From Filimonas zeae (GTDB lineage Bacteria > Bacteroidota > Bacteroidia > Chitinophagales > Chitinophagaceae), in contig NZ_BMIB01000001.1 in assembly GCF_014641615.1 (NCBI RefSeq), positions 1,488,769 through 1,552,768 of the forward strand: a DNA stretch of 64,000 nucleotides, read 5' to 3'. The position numbers and the translations under genes are program-made. The notes below the pieces were generated by a model. That model had not been told where the DNA came from. It did not search any database and saw only the letters and a list, made by a program, of their open reading frames with translations. Positions 36,844-44,214 of the stretch are shown piece by piece (the stretch's first letter is position 1; each line of letters starts with the position of its first letter).

Positions 36844-37938
36844 CTAATCAGCAAACCTGCTTTTGGTTTTGGGGATGAGCAGCAGGCTTTTTCGTAAGGT
36901 TTGTTTCAGGTGGGTTTTTACCATCTGGCCCATGGTGTTGCACCGCATGTAGGCAGGCTGTTTAAAGTGGGCGGCTAGTTCCTCCCGAAGTTCATGGATT
37001 TTTGCAGGCTTGGAAATGGTATCATCGTGCATAATATCCAGCAATTCTTTTACGCGATAGCGGGCAGATACCAGGCGGAAAGCCATCATGGTGCGTTCTT
37101 CTGTCTGGTACTGGGCAATTGAGTTTTTATCCAGATATTGCTGAGCCAGTTGTACAAAGGAGTAGTTTTCTTTAAAGAATTGGGGCAGGTACAGGTTTTT
37201 CCGGCCTTCATAGCTTTGCTGGTCAAAATCAATAGCACGGATGCGATACTGGATATCTTCTATATCGGGCGTTACGTTTACAATGAAGTTGTAGGAGCGC
37301 ATATCGCCCAGCAGACGTACAAAACTTCTCTCGTTAAATTTTACAAACTCCTTGGCCAGACGGATGGGGTTAAATTCCGGGTTTTGGAGGTGTTGCTGTA
37401 AAAAGATGTCGCCTGGTATACCGGCAATATGTTCTTCTACCAGTGTTTCGTGGTGAATGAGGTAGGTGATGCGGTCGGGAGAGAGCAGGTGTTCCAGTTC
37501 CAGACCGTATACGCGACTGGCATCGGCGGGTTTTATATAATAGTGGTCGTAGTTGTCGTTTAGCTTATTAACAATGCGTATGCGGAAGGGCTGGCTGTTG
37601 CCAAAGCTGCAAAAGTCTACCCGTGCCACATCCAGGTGATCTACAAAGCTAAGATCGCCTTCTGTTTTTAAGATGGCATATAGTTTCACCAGGCTTTCGC
37701 GCAGGTACTCCCATTCATGGCTATCGTAGCTAACCGTTTCCCACAGGGTGTCCCGCCCGTTTTTATCTTTCAGGGGCCTGGAGTATACAAAGCGAAGCAG
37801 GTCTTTATAACTGGCGGGCAACTTGCCTTCCCGGCCATGTTTTACCAGATATTCGTGCAAACGGTCGTTCAGCGGAAAGAAAGGCTTCTTGCGGCTGGGG
37901 CGGAGGTGCTGCAGATTATCACTGGTAATTTCAAACAT
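36844..37938 (-). CDS. Kinase-fold-like hypothetical protein
   Basis: A 364-residue protein of unknown family. Several blocks fit a protein-kinase/aminoglycoside-kinase fold: Lys136 in YYIKPADASR, an acidic helix at about 144-150, a hinge-like TLVEEHI (165-171), a catalytic-loop-like GDMRSYN (211-217) and a metal-site-like AIDFD (235-239). The last block resembles the DFD/DFG position. It lies 11 bp after a DUF2130 gene, so the two probably function together. Kinase or pseudokinase activity is an inference from pattern only. Confidence 0.5.
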   Translation of the reverse strand: MFEITSDNLQHLRPSRKKPFFPLNDRLHEYLVKHGREGKLPASYKDLLRFVYSRPLKDKNGRDTLWETVSYDSHEWEYLRESLVKLYAILKTEGDLSFVDHLDVARVDFCSFGNSQPFRIRIVNKLNDNYDHYYIKPADASRVYGLELEHLLSPDRITYLIHHETLVEEHIAGIPGDIFLQQHLQNPEFNPIRLAKEFVKFNERSFVRLLGDMRSYNFIVNVTPDIEDIQYRIRAIDFDQQSYEGRKNLYLPQFFKENYSFVQLAQQYLDKNSIAQYQTEERTMMAFRLVSARYRVKELLDIMHDDTISKPAKIHELREELAAHFKQPAYMRCNTMGQMVKTHLKQTLRKSLLLIPKTKSRFAD

Positions 37939-37949
37939 ATGGTTTGTAT

Positions 37950-39200
37950 TTAATCGAGCAGGGCGGTGTCCGTTTCGTCCAGCAGGTTCAGATTCACGGC
38001 ATCACTGCCAGCAATACCTTCAATAGAGCCGCGGATATGTGCTGCGTTCAGCATTACCTTTTCCAACTGCTTTTCACGTGCCTTCCACAGCTTTTCCATG
38101 GCATCGCGTTCGCGCTGAATGCTTAAACGCATGCTCATAAATCCTTCGCGTATGGCTTTCCACTGCTCGCTGAATTCGTTACCGGTGAGGTAATCGTACA
38201 GCAGCACCATTTTATCGCCTTTATTCTCCTGGCTTTTACGGGCATCTGCTATTTTGAGTATAGCGTTACGCAATACCAGTGCCATACTCTTTGCTTCGGC
38301 AAAGGTGCAGATGTATACACCGTCTTTCTCGCCAAACCGGTCCATATCCTTCGGTAGTGCCTGAGTTACAATTACGGCCACATCGGCACCAAGGCTGCGC
38401 ATATCTGCTTTCAGCTTCTCAATCCAGTCTGCAGCAAAGTCTTTGGTGCGTTTGCTTTCATAAATAATTTTACCCGCTTCCATTCCAAACTGGTTACGTA
38501 CAAGCTGAATACAGTCGGCACCGCGAACCCCTTTACCCACTTCTTTTACTTCGTCAAAAGGGAAGGTGTTGCGTAGTATTTCTTCCAGCATCAGCTCCTG
38601 TACCTCGCCCTGCAGCTGCATACTGCCTTGTTCTGCCTTGCGCTTCATTTCCTCGGCCAGTTTCTTCTGGTCTTCCAGTTGCTTTTCCAGTTCGCGCATG
38701 CGCAGCTGTGTTTCTGTTTCTTTGAGGGCGCTGCGTTCATTTTCCTCTTTACGTATCTGCTCAGTCAGCTGGCTGCGCTCTTCCAGCAGGCGCTTTTGCA
38801 GTTGTATTTCCAGTTCTGCCTCGCGGTTCTTCAACTCCTGTTCTTTTTGCAGGAAAGACAGTTCTTTATTACGGGCTTCTTTCAGTTTTTCTTCATTGTC
38901 CTGTACTGATTGCTGGAGCATTTTCAATTGGTTATCATAATCAGCGGCCATGCTGCGGCGGATGCTCTCCTGTAGTTCCTGCTGCAGACGTTGTTTTTCG
39001 GTTTGCAGTACTTTATCTGACTCCTGCTGTTGTTGTTGAAGGGCGCGCTGATACTCAGCCTCTTTTTTCCGGAACTCATCGTCTTTCTTCTTCTGCCAGT
39101 CTACCATCTGGTGGCGCAGATCCTTCTGAACCTGGTCGCGGATAGAATCACCCGGATCAAAACTATTGCCGCAGCTGGGGCAGGTTACCACGTATGCCAT
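37950..39200 (-). CDS. DUF2130 coiled-coil protein
   Basis: A 416-residue protein with an N-terminal CPSCGNSF zinc-knuckle-like start, a long Gln/Glu/Lys coiled coil (about 25-205) and a C-terminal DUF2130 domain (about 205-390: EILRNTFPFDEVKEVGKGVR, KIIYESKRTKDFAADWIEKL). The KIIYESKRTK block resembles a nuclease-type ExK strand; DUF2130 has been grouped with PD-(D/E)XK-like folds as I recall. Cellular role unknown. First gene of a pair with the kinase-fold-like protein. Confidence 0.75.
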   Translation of the reverse strand: MAYVVTCPSCGNSFDPGDSIRDQVQKDLRHQMVDWQKKKDDEFRKKEAEYQRALQQQQQESDKVLQTEKQRLQQELQESIRRSMAADYDNQLKMLQQSVQDNEEKLKEARNKELSFLQKEQELKNREAELEIQLQKRLLEERSQLTEQIRKEENERSALKETETQLRMRELEKQLEDQKKLAEEMKRKAEQGSMQLQGEVQELMLEEILRNTFPFDEVKEVGKGVRGADCIQLVRNQFGMEAGKIIYESKRTKDFAADWIEKLKADMRSLGADVAVIVTQALPKDMDRFGEKDGVYICTFAEAKSMALVLRNAILKIADARKSQENKGDKMVLLYDYLTGNEFSEQWKAIREGFMSMRLSIQRERDAMEKLWKAREKQLEKVMLNAAHIRGSIEGIAGSDAVNLNLLDETDTALLD

Positions 39201-39319
39201 ATCACTATTTTAAAAAAAGTCTGGTTATTGTTGAAGATACAAACATCGCGAATTAGTACCGCAACTGTTATATCCCTGTAAAAATCAGTAATATAGTGAC
39301 GCAAAAGCGGACAAAAAAT

Positions 39320-39333
39320 GTTCGTTTGCGAAC
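39320..39333. repeat. Inverted repeat upstream of a secreted protein gene
   Basis: GTTCG-TTTG-CGAAC is a perfect short inverted repeat, with outer ATGTT/AACAT arms extending to about 39353. It lies in the 263-base gap between the DUF2130 gene and the secreted protein at 39464. It may be an operator or RNA hairpin; nothing else is recognisable in the gap. Confidence 0.35.
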
Positions 39334-39463
39334 AGTGTAACATTTTGGGCAGTGGTCCGTTTCATGAATGTCAATGACTTAACAGCACAGAATTTTATGG
39401 CATTGCTTTGGGCTGATAGGTATTGAAACAACAAGAAACAAAACCGACTATAAAAAAACAATT

Positions 39464-39904
39464 ATGAAAAAGTTACTGATCGCCGCCGTATTAACCATTG
39501 TAGTTGCTGCTACAGCTTCTGCCGGTTCTTTTGTAGAAAATGCAAAACTGGAGGCCTTGTTTAAAGCGGCTTATCCCGGAGCAACGCATGTACATTACAA
39601 AACCGTGGGCGACCTGATAAGCGTAAGTTTTATGCTGGACCATCACGCTATGCAGGCTTTTTATGATATAGAAGGAGAGAAGGTGGCAGTTAGCAAGGCT
39701 ATTTTATTCAGTACCCTGCCTATGCGCGGACAGGAGGCGATCAAGACCAGATACGCAGGATATACAGCTACAGAAGCCATTGAAATGGACAGCCAGATGG
39801 AAGGCGTATGCTATTATATTTCTTTAAAGAATGATACCCGGAAAATAGTGGTTCGCTTATCACCCAACGGTGATCTGGAGCTGTTCAAGCGCATTAAACC
39901 CTGA
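39464..39904 (+). CDS. Secreted hypothetical protein, PepSY-like pattern
   Basis: A 146-residue protein with a clear signal peptide (MKKLLIAAVLTIVVAATASA). The mature part begins FVENAKLEALFKAAYPGATHVHY, and the later RYAGYTATEAIEMD with a final hydrophobic strand resembles the PepSY-like proteins common in Bacteroidota. Function unknown; periplasmic. Single-gene unit closed by a strong terminator. Confidence 0.6.
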   Translation: MKKLLIAAVLTIVVAATASAGSFVENAKLEALFKAAYPGATHVHYKTVGDLISVSFMLDHHAMQAFYDIEGEKVAVSKAILFSTLPMRGQEAIKTRYAGYTATEAIEMDSQMEGVCYYISLKNDTRKIVVRLSPNGDLELFKRIKP

Positions 39905-39947
39905 TACTAACAACCAAATACACATAAAGCCGATACCGGCGTAATGC

Positions 39948-39987
39948 AAATGAGCTGGTCATTTTATATGACCGGCTCATTTTTTTT
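39948..39987 (+). terminator. Strong terminator
   Basis: AAATGAGC (39948-39955) pairs with GCTCATTT (39975-39982), and inside it GGTCAT with ATGACC, followed by seven T residues from 39981. Confidence 0.8.
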
Positions 39988-40020
39988 ATGGCAGGGAAGA
40001 GCGGGGAATTAAAAAATAAT

Positions 40021-40050
40021 TTTGATTGTGTCAAAATAACGCGAACTTTG
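40021..40050 (+). promoter_or_regulatory. Promoter of the ADP-ribose locus
   Basis: TTTG (40021-40024), 18 nt, then GAACTTTG (40043-40050), one mismatch from TAnnTTTG. The ATG of the macro-domain gene is 16 nt downstream. Confidence 0.5.
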
Positions 40051-40066
40051 TGTGGAAGATGAACAA

Positions 40067-40546
40067 ATGACAAAGGATATATTATATATAAAGGGAGATG
40101 CTACGAAGCCGGAGGTGGCAGGAAACAAGATTCTCGTACATGTTTGTAACGACATTGGTGGCTGGGGAAAAGGTTTTGTTACCGCACTATCGCGCAGATG
40201 GAAGGCGCCTGAAAAAGCATACCGGCAATGGTATACGGTAAAGGAAGGTTTCAGGTTAGGAGCTATTCAACTGGTTCAGGTGGAGCCGGATATATGGGTG
40301 GCGAATCTTTTAGGGCAACGAAAAATAATTAAGGATGAAAACGGTAATCCGCCAGTAAGGTATGATGCTATAGCAGAAGGCTTACATAAGCTAGCCATTT
40401 TAGCAGAGGAAATACAGGCATCTGTGCACATGCCGCGTATAGGCTGTGGGTTGGCAGGAGGTACATGGGATAAAATAGAGCCACTGATAGATGCAGCCCT
40501 GTGCGTGAAAGGAATACAGGTGACTGTATATGATTATGGCAGTTAA
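40067..40546 (+). CDS. Macro domain protein
   Basis: A 159-residue stand-alone macro domain. ATG 40067 is preferred over a GTG 15 bp earlier. KILVHVCNDIGGWGKGFVTA is the ADP-ribose-binding loop and MPRIGCGLAGGTWDKIEPL the second, phosphate-binding loop. Macro domains bind or hydrolyse ADP-ribose, its 1''-phosphate or ADP-ribosyl esters. It opens a run with DUF4291 (10 bp later), a NADAR protein, KptA and an ADP-ribosylglycohydrolase, all NAD or ADP-ribose related, so it likely clears ADP-ribose products made by the others. Confidence 0.82.
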   Translation: MTKDILYIKGDATKPEVAGNKILVHVCNDIGGWGKGFVTALSRRWKAPEKAYRQWYTVKEGFRLGAIQLVQVEPDIWVANLLGQRKIIKDENGNPPVRYDAIAEGLHKLAILAEEIQASVHMPRIGCGLAGGTWDKIEPLIDAALCVKGIQVTVYDYGS

Positions 40547-40556
40547 TTGAAATGTT

Positions 40557-41204
40557 ATGAAACTGAAGACGGAGCTGTATCTGACAGCGGAAGAAAAGCT
40601 TCCTAAGAGTGGGAAGCAGATTATTGGACAGGTGAATGGAGATGAAATAGTAGTGTATCAGGCGTATAATCGCTGGATTGCAAAATATGCTGTAGAACAT
40701 CAGGTGTTGGGTGGAAGCAACTTCAGCTACAGCCGCATGTCCTGGATTAAGCCTAACTTTTTATGGATGATGTTCCGGTGTGGCTGGGCTTCCAAAGAGA
40801 ATCAGGAGCGGGTATTGGCTTTGTGGTTGCGAAAGGCTGATTTTGAGGTGATATTATCGCAGGCTGTACGCTCTTCTTTTAAGGCAGAAGATTATAGTGA
40901 CCGGGACGCCTGGAAACTGGATATGGAGAGAAAAGAGGTTCGCTTACAGTGGGACCCTGACCACGACCCTTATGGCAATAAGATGGGCAGAAGAGCTATT
41001 CAACTTGGGCTAAAGGGGAACATGCTGGAAGCATTTGGCCGGGAAATGGTAACGGGCATTGAAGACATTACTGATTTTGTGAAGGAGCAAAAAGTATGGG
41101 TAGATGATAAACAGCTGGATAAGCTGGAGGTGCCTGCAGAGCAGGTATACGATGTACAGAATACTGTATTGGAAAGAATTGTTGGTATTGTAAAGCCATA
41201 TTAA
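40557..41204 (+). CDS. DUF4291 family protein
   Basis: A 215-residue soluble protein with the DUF4291 pattern: VVYQAYNRWIAKYAVEHQ, then SYSRMSWIKPNFLWMMFRCG and a late DPDHDPYGNKMGRRAIQLGL. Length is normal for the family. Its biochemical activity is unknown to me. The conserved Arg/Tyr/Trp blocks and repeated company of ADP-ribose enzymes make an NAD- or ADP-ribose-linked role on nucleic acid plausible. It sits 10 bp after the macro gene. Confidence 0.75.
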   Translation: MKLKTELYLTAEEKLPKSGKQIIGQVNGDEIVVYQAYNRWIAKYAVEHQVLGGSNFSYSRMSWIKPNFLWMMFRCGWASKENQERVLALWLRKADFEVILSQAVRSSFKAEDYSDRDAWKLDMERKEVRLQWDPDHDPYGNKMGRRAIQLGLKGNMLEAFGREMVTGIEDITDFVKEQKVWVDDKQLDKLEVPAEQVYDVQNTVLERIVGIVKPY

Positions 41205-41209
41205 GAGTC

Positions 41210-41417
41210 ATGAAAACGGTAACATTATATCGCCCGGTACGGGGTGCAGGAAGTAGGAGGTGATTTGCATCAGGAGTTATGGGTACCTGCTGAGGAACTG
41301 GAGGTATTCAATGATCATATACGCGGGGTGATAGAGATTGCGAAAGTGTTTAAAGGAGATAAGTTTAGAGAACCTGAAAGCAGGGTAGTTGCAGAAGCCC
41401 TGCAAAAACATCAATAG
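41210..41417 (+). pseudogene. Internally deleted small ADP-ribose-locus protein
   Basis: ATG 41210 begins MKTVTLYRPV and hits a stop after 17 codons, but a neighbouring frame reads on from about 41245: RYGVQEVGGDLHQELWVPAE, then FNDHIRGVIEIAKVFKG and so on to TAG 41415. From memory, proteins labelled ADP-ribosylation/crystallin J1 start with TLYRPV and end with VGG-HNELW-P blocks, about 70 residues apart. Here the middle is missing and the frame is lost at the junction near 41243, so this looks like a roughly 200-bp internal deletion in such a gene. It lies in the operon gap between DUF4291 and NADAR. Confidence 0.6.
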
Positions 41418-41419
41418 TT

Positions 41420-41974
41420 ATGAAATACCATAATCAATGGCTGGTGGAGCGCTATGACGCCGGTAAATTATTAAAATATATTTTCTTCTGGGGACACCGG
41501 CCATCGATGGATGGTAGTGTTACCAAAACCTGTTTTAGTCAATGGTGGGTAGCGCCGTTTGAGGTAGAAGGGGTAGTGTATAAGACCGCGGAACATTGGA
41601 TGATGGCGGAGAAAGCGCGGTTATTTAATGACGAAGCGGCGTGGGAAAAGGTTATTGCGGCTGCTACACCAGATGAGGCTAAGAAAGGAGGCCGGATGGT
41701 AAGGGGTTTTGATGCGGAGGTATGGGATAAACATAAGTTTGCCATTGTTACAGAAGGCAACAGGCATAAGTTTTCCCAACATCAGGCTCTACAACGATTT
41801 CTGGTAGATACAGGTGACAGGGTGCTGGTAGAAGCCAGTCCCGTTGACGCTATCTGGGGTATCGGCCTTGCAGCGGATAAGCCCGGAATTGAGAACCCAC
41901 ATACCTGGAAGGGAGAAAACCTGCTGGGGTATGCTCTTATGGAAGTAAGAGATTTATTAAAAGAAACATCATGA
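41420..41974 (+). CDS. NADAR family protein (DUF1768)
   Basis: A 184-residue NADAR domain protein, relative of YbiA. Signatures are CFSQWWVAPFEVEGVVYKTA, EHWMMAEKARLF, the GRMVRGFDAEVWD block and a C-terminal WGIGLAADKPGIENPHTWKG. NADAR proteins act on N-glycosidic bonds of riboflavin intermediates or, as shown for DNA-linked members, remove ADP-ribose from guanine. It overlaps the kptA start by 4 bp (ATGA), so the two are translationally coupled. Confidence 0.85.
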   Translation: MKYHNQWLVERYDAGKLLKYIFFWGHRPSMDGSVTKTCFSQWWVAPFEVEGVVYKTAEHWMMAEKARLFNDEAAWEKVIAAATPDEAKKGGRMVRGFDAEVWDKHKFAIVTEGNRHKFSQHQALQRFLVDTGDRVLVEASPVDAIWGIGLAADKPGIENPHTWKGENLLGYALMEVRDLLKETS

Positions 41975-42507
41975 ACGAACCCATAAAAGGTACCAGTAAA
42001 TTTCTGAGTCTGGTACTGAGACATAAACCTGAAACCATTGGTCTGCAACTGGATGAAAATGGTTGGGCCAATGTGGATGAACTGATTACTAAATGTGCTG
42101 CTACTGGTCGTATTTATACACCGGAGGATCTGGATGAGATAGTGGCAACCAATGATAAAAAGCGCTTTGCCTATAGCGAAGATAAAAGGCGCATCCGTGC
42201 CAACCAGGGACATTCCATTATGGTGGAACTAAACCTGCCTGTGACGGAGCCACCGGAGTGGCTGTACCATGGTACGCCAGAGAAGTTTGTAGCTGCCATA
42301 CGTGCAGAAGGGCTGCGTAAAATGGAACGGCAGCATGTACATCTGAGTGGTGACAGAGAAACGGCGCATAAAGTAGGCAGCAGACGTGGCAGGCCTGTGA
42401 TACTGCCGGTACACAGTGGACAAATGCATCGCGATGGATATGTATTCTATCTGTCAGATAACGGTGTATGGCTTACAGACCATGTGCCCACAGATTATAT
42501 TGATTAG
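41971..42507 (+). CDS. kptA: RNA 2'-phosphotransferase (KptA/Tpt1)
   Basis: A 178-residue enzyme that transfers an internal RNA 2'-phosphate to NAD, giving ADP-ribose 1'',2''-cyclic phosphate and nicotinamide. It shows KFLSLVLRHKPETIGLQLDE, RANQGHS, LYHGTPEKF and HVHLSGD, the NAD-binding and catalytic blocks of Tpt1. In bacteria its natural substrate is uncertain; RNA repair is a candidate. It is coupled to the NADAR gene and followed by an ADP-ribosylglycohydrolase. Confidence 0.9.
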   Translation: MNEPIKGTSKFLSLVLRHKPETIGLQLDENGWANVDELITKCAATGRIYTPEDLDEIVATNDKKRFAYSEDKRRIRANQGHSIMVELNLPVTEPPEWLYHGTPEKFVAAIRAEGLRKMERQHVHLSGDRETAHKVGSRRGRPVILPVHSGQMHRDGYVFYLSDNGVWLTDHVPTDYID

Positions 42508-42552
42508 CAACGGGTAACCGTGGGCGGGCGTAAGTTGATACGTGCGCCCCGT

Positions 42553-42560
42553 TACTTTTG
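42553..42560 (+). promoter_or_regulatory. -7 element before the ADP-ribosylglycohydrolase gene
   Basis: TACTTTTG matches TAnnTTTG 13 nt before ATG 42574, in the 66-bp gap after kptA. It may give the glycohydrolase its own start in addition to read-through from upstream. Confidence 0.35.
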
Positions 42561-42573
42561 AAAAGAGAACACT

Positions 42574-43509
42574 ATGAAAGCAGGAAATACGGGACGGGAT
42601 ATTTTACTGGGAGTAGCTATAGGGGATGCGCTGGGAGTACCGGTGGAGTTTAAGGATAGGGGTGAGTTGCAGCAGAACCCGGTTACGGGTATGCGTGCTT
42701 ATGGTAGCTGGCGGCAGCCTGCAGGCACCTGGTCTGATGACAGCTCTCTTACTTTTTGCCTGGCGGAAACGCTGTGTGCCGGATATGATTTGTCAGACCT
42801 GGCCAACCGGTTTATTAACTGGAAGCAGCATGCTTACTGGACGGCACATAACAACGTATTTGATATAGGTAATGCTACCAATGCCGCCATTAGTGCGCTG
42901 GAAAGGAAAACATCTCCGCTGCTGTCAGGTGGGGCGGATGAAGGAAGCAATGGCAATGGCTCACTGATGCGTATACTGCCTTTACTGCTATACATTAAAA
43001 ACAAACCGGTAGCAGAGCGGTTTGCGATAGTGAAAGAAGTGTCTGCGGTTACGCACCGGCATATACGTTCGGTGCTGGCCTGTTTTATTTATCTGGAGTT
43101 TGCAAGGCATTTGTTATCAGGGCAAAAACGGGAAGAAGCATGGACAATGACGCAGCAGGAGGTAACAGGCTTTTGGGCAGATAACGGAATATGCCCTGAG
43201 GCGGAAAAAAGCTGGATTGCTGAAACATGGGGTTGTACGCTGTGGCCACGTGATCTGGTGGTATCTAACGGATATGTAATACGTACCTTACAAGCGGCCG
43301 TGTGGTGTTTATTTCATACGGAAAGCTATAGTGAGGCAGTGCTGGCAGCGGTAAACCTGGGAGCAGATACAGACACTACTGCAGCGGTAGCCGGGGGATT
43401 AGCCGGATTGTATTATGGCTGGCAAACCATTCCCGCAGACTGGCAGTATGTACTGGCCCGCAGAAATGATATTACCGCGCTTGCAGATAAGCTGTCTGGC
43501 ATATCCTGA
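42574..43509 (+). CDS. ADP-ribosylglycohydrolase family protein
   Basis: A 311-residue ARH/DraG-family hydrolase. Metal and substrate blocks are present: GVAIGDALGVPVEF, TWSDDSSLTFCLAE (first Asp pair), GNGSLMRILPL and the C-terminal NLGADTDTTAAVAGGLAG with its Asp pair. It should remove ADP-ribose from modified macromolecules, or cleave related ADP-ribose compounds, using two Mg ions. Last gene of the plus-strand ADP-ribose run. Confidence 0.9.
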   Translation: MKAGNTGRDILLGVAIGDALGVPVEFKDRGELQQNPVTGMRAYGSWRQPAGTWSDDSSLTFCLAETLCAGYDLSDLANRFINWKQHAYWTAHNNVFDIGNATNAAISALERKTSPLLSGGADEGSNGNGSLMRILPLLLYIKNKPVAERFAIVKEVSAVTHRHIRSVLACFIYLEFARHLLSGQKREEAWTMTQQEVTGFWADNGICPEAEKSWIAETWGCTLWPRDLVVSNGYVIRTLQAAVWCLFHTESYSEAVLAAVNLGADTDTTAAVAGGLAGLYYGWQTIPADWQYVLARRNDITALADKLSGIS

Positions 43510-43581
43510 TGACTTACTGCTAAATACTGTGCAGGTGCCAGTAAGGGAATTGCCTAAAGTTTCCGGTTATTATACAATAGC

Positions 43582-44094
43582 TTATCTGCTTACTGTAGCT
43601 GACTGGCCACGTATTATTATCCGCTGAGGGGCGTTGGGATCGGGCTTGCCGGTTTTGATATATAGAATACTGAGATTGGGAACCATGTTTTTGAGATTAT
43701 CGATTTCTGTTGCCCTGATAACCCAGGCATGTTGAATGAATGAGGTATCTATTCTTATCCGTTCAGGTGATTTAATAGGGTCGTTATCAATAATATATAA
43801 TATGGGCGTGCCTGGTTTCAGTTGTTTGGATGTGGCTATACTGTCTAAGGGAATGAAGTGAACCTTGCCCGGTTTTTTGAGAAAGAGCCGGATTTTGCCA
43901 TCGAGTTTAGTGGTAGAATCGTATCCTCTTGTAACTGATATGCTATCAATGTCGTTAGGATGCATATAGTAAGCGTAAGCTACTTTTGCGGTGTCCAGAT
44001 AAAAGAATGTGTTTTGAGGGTTGAGACCTATTTGCTGTGCCTGAGTGTTATAATAGAATATGCATAGCACGAAGAGATATATGGCTTGTTTCAT
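43582..44094 (-). CDS. Secreted hypothetical protein
   Basis: A 170-residue protein starting at ATG 44094, which begins a signal peptide (MKQAIYLFVLCIFYYNTQA). It has a beta-rich mature part with two repeats of a plug-like pattern: PGTPILYIIDNDPIKSPERI in the middle and NLSILYIKTGKPD with a final IIIRGQ. The alternation of ILY-I and INxL elements recalls the TonB plug motif used in some periplasmic signalling proteins, but the family is unknown. Convergent with the glycohydrolase. Confidence 0.5.
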   Translation of the reverse strand: MKQAIYLFVLCIFYYNTQAQQIGLNPQNTFFYLDTAKVAYAYYMHPNDIDSISVTRGYDSTTKLDGKIRLFLKKPGKVHFIPLDSIATSKQLKPGTPILYIIDNDPIKSPERIRIDTSFIQHAWVIRATEIDNLKNMVPNLSILYIKTGKPDPNAPQRIIIRGQSATVSR

Positions 44095-44159
44095 AAGAAA
44101 TTGGTTTGGTTGGCGAATGGTATTCAATATAGTTATTTTTATTGATATAATAAAAGTAA

Positions 44160-44190
44160 GGGGGCTGTATCAATAACGATACGCCCCCTT
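44160..44190. terminator. Terminator of the metal efflux operon
   Basis: GGGGGC plus GTATC pairs with GATAC plus GCCCCC around a 6-nt loop, with one bulged T. It lies 25 bp past the stop of the minus-strand RND gene and also before the hypothetical gene at 44094. Confidence 0.6.
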
Positions 44191-44214
44191 TGTTTATGAA
44201 CGGATACTGACTGC

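Noticed and set aside
38566-38940. Ser-rich frame opposite the DUF2130 coiled coil
   Set aside because: It is the predictable complement of a Glu/Gln/Lys coiled-coil coding region.
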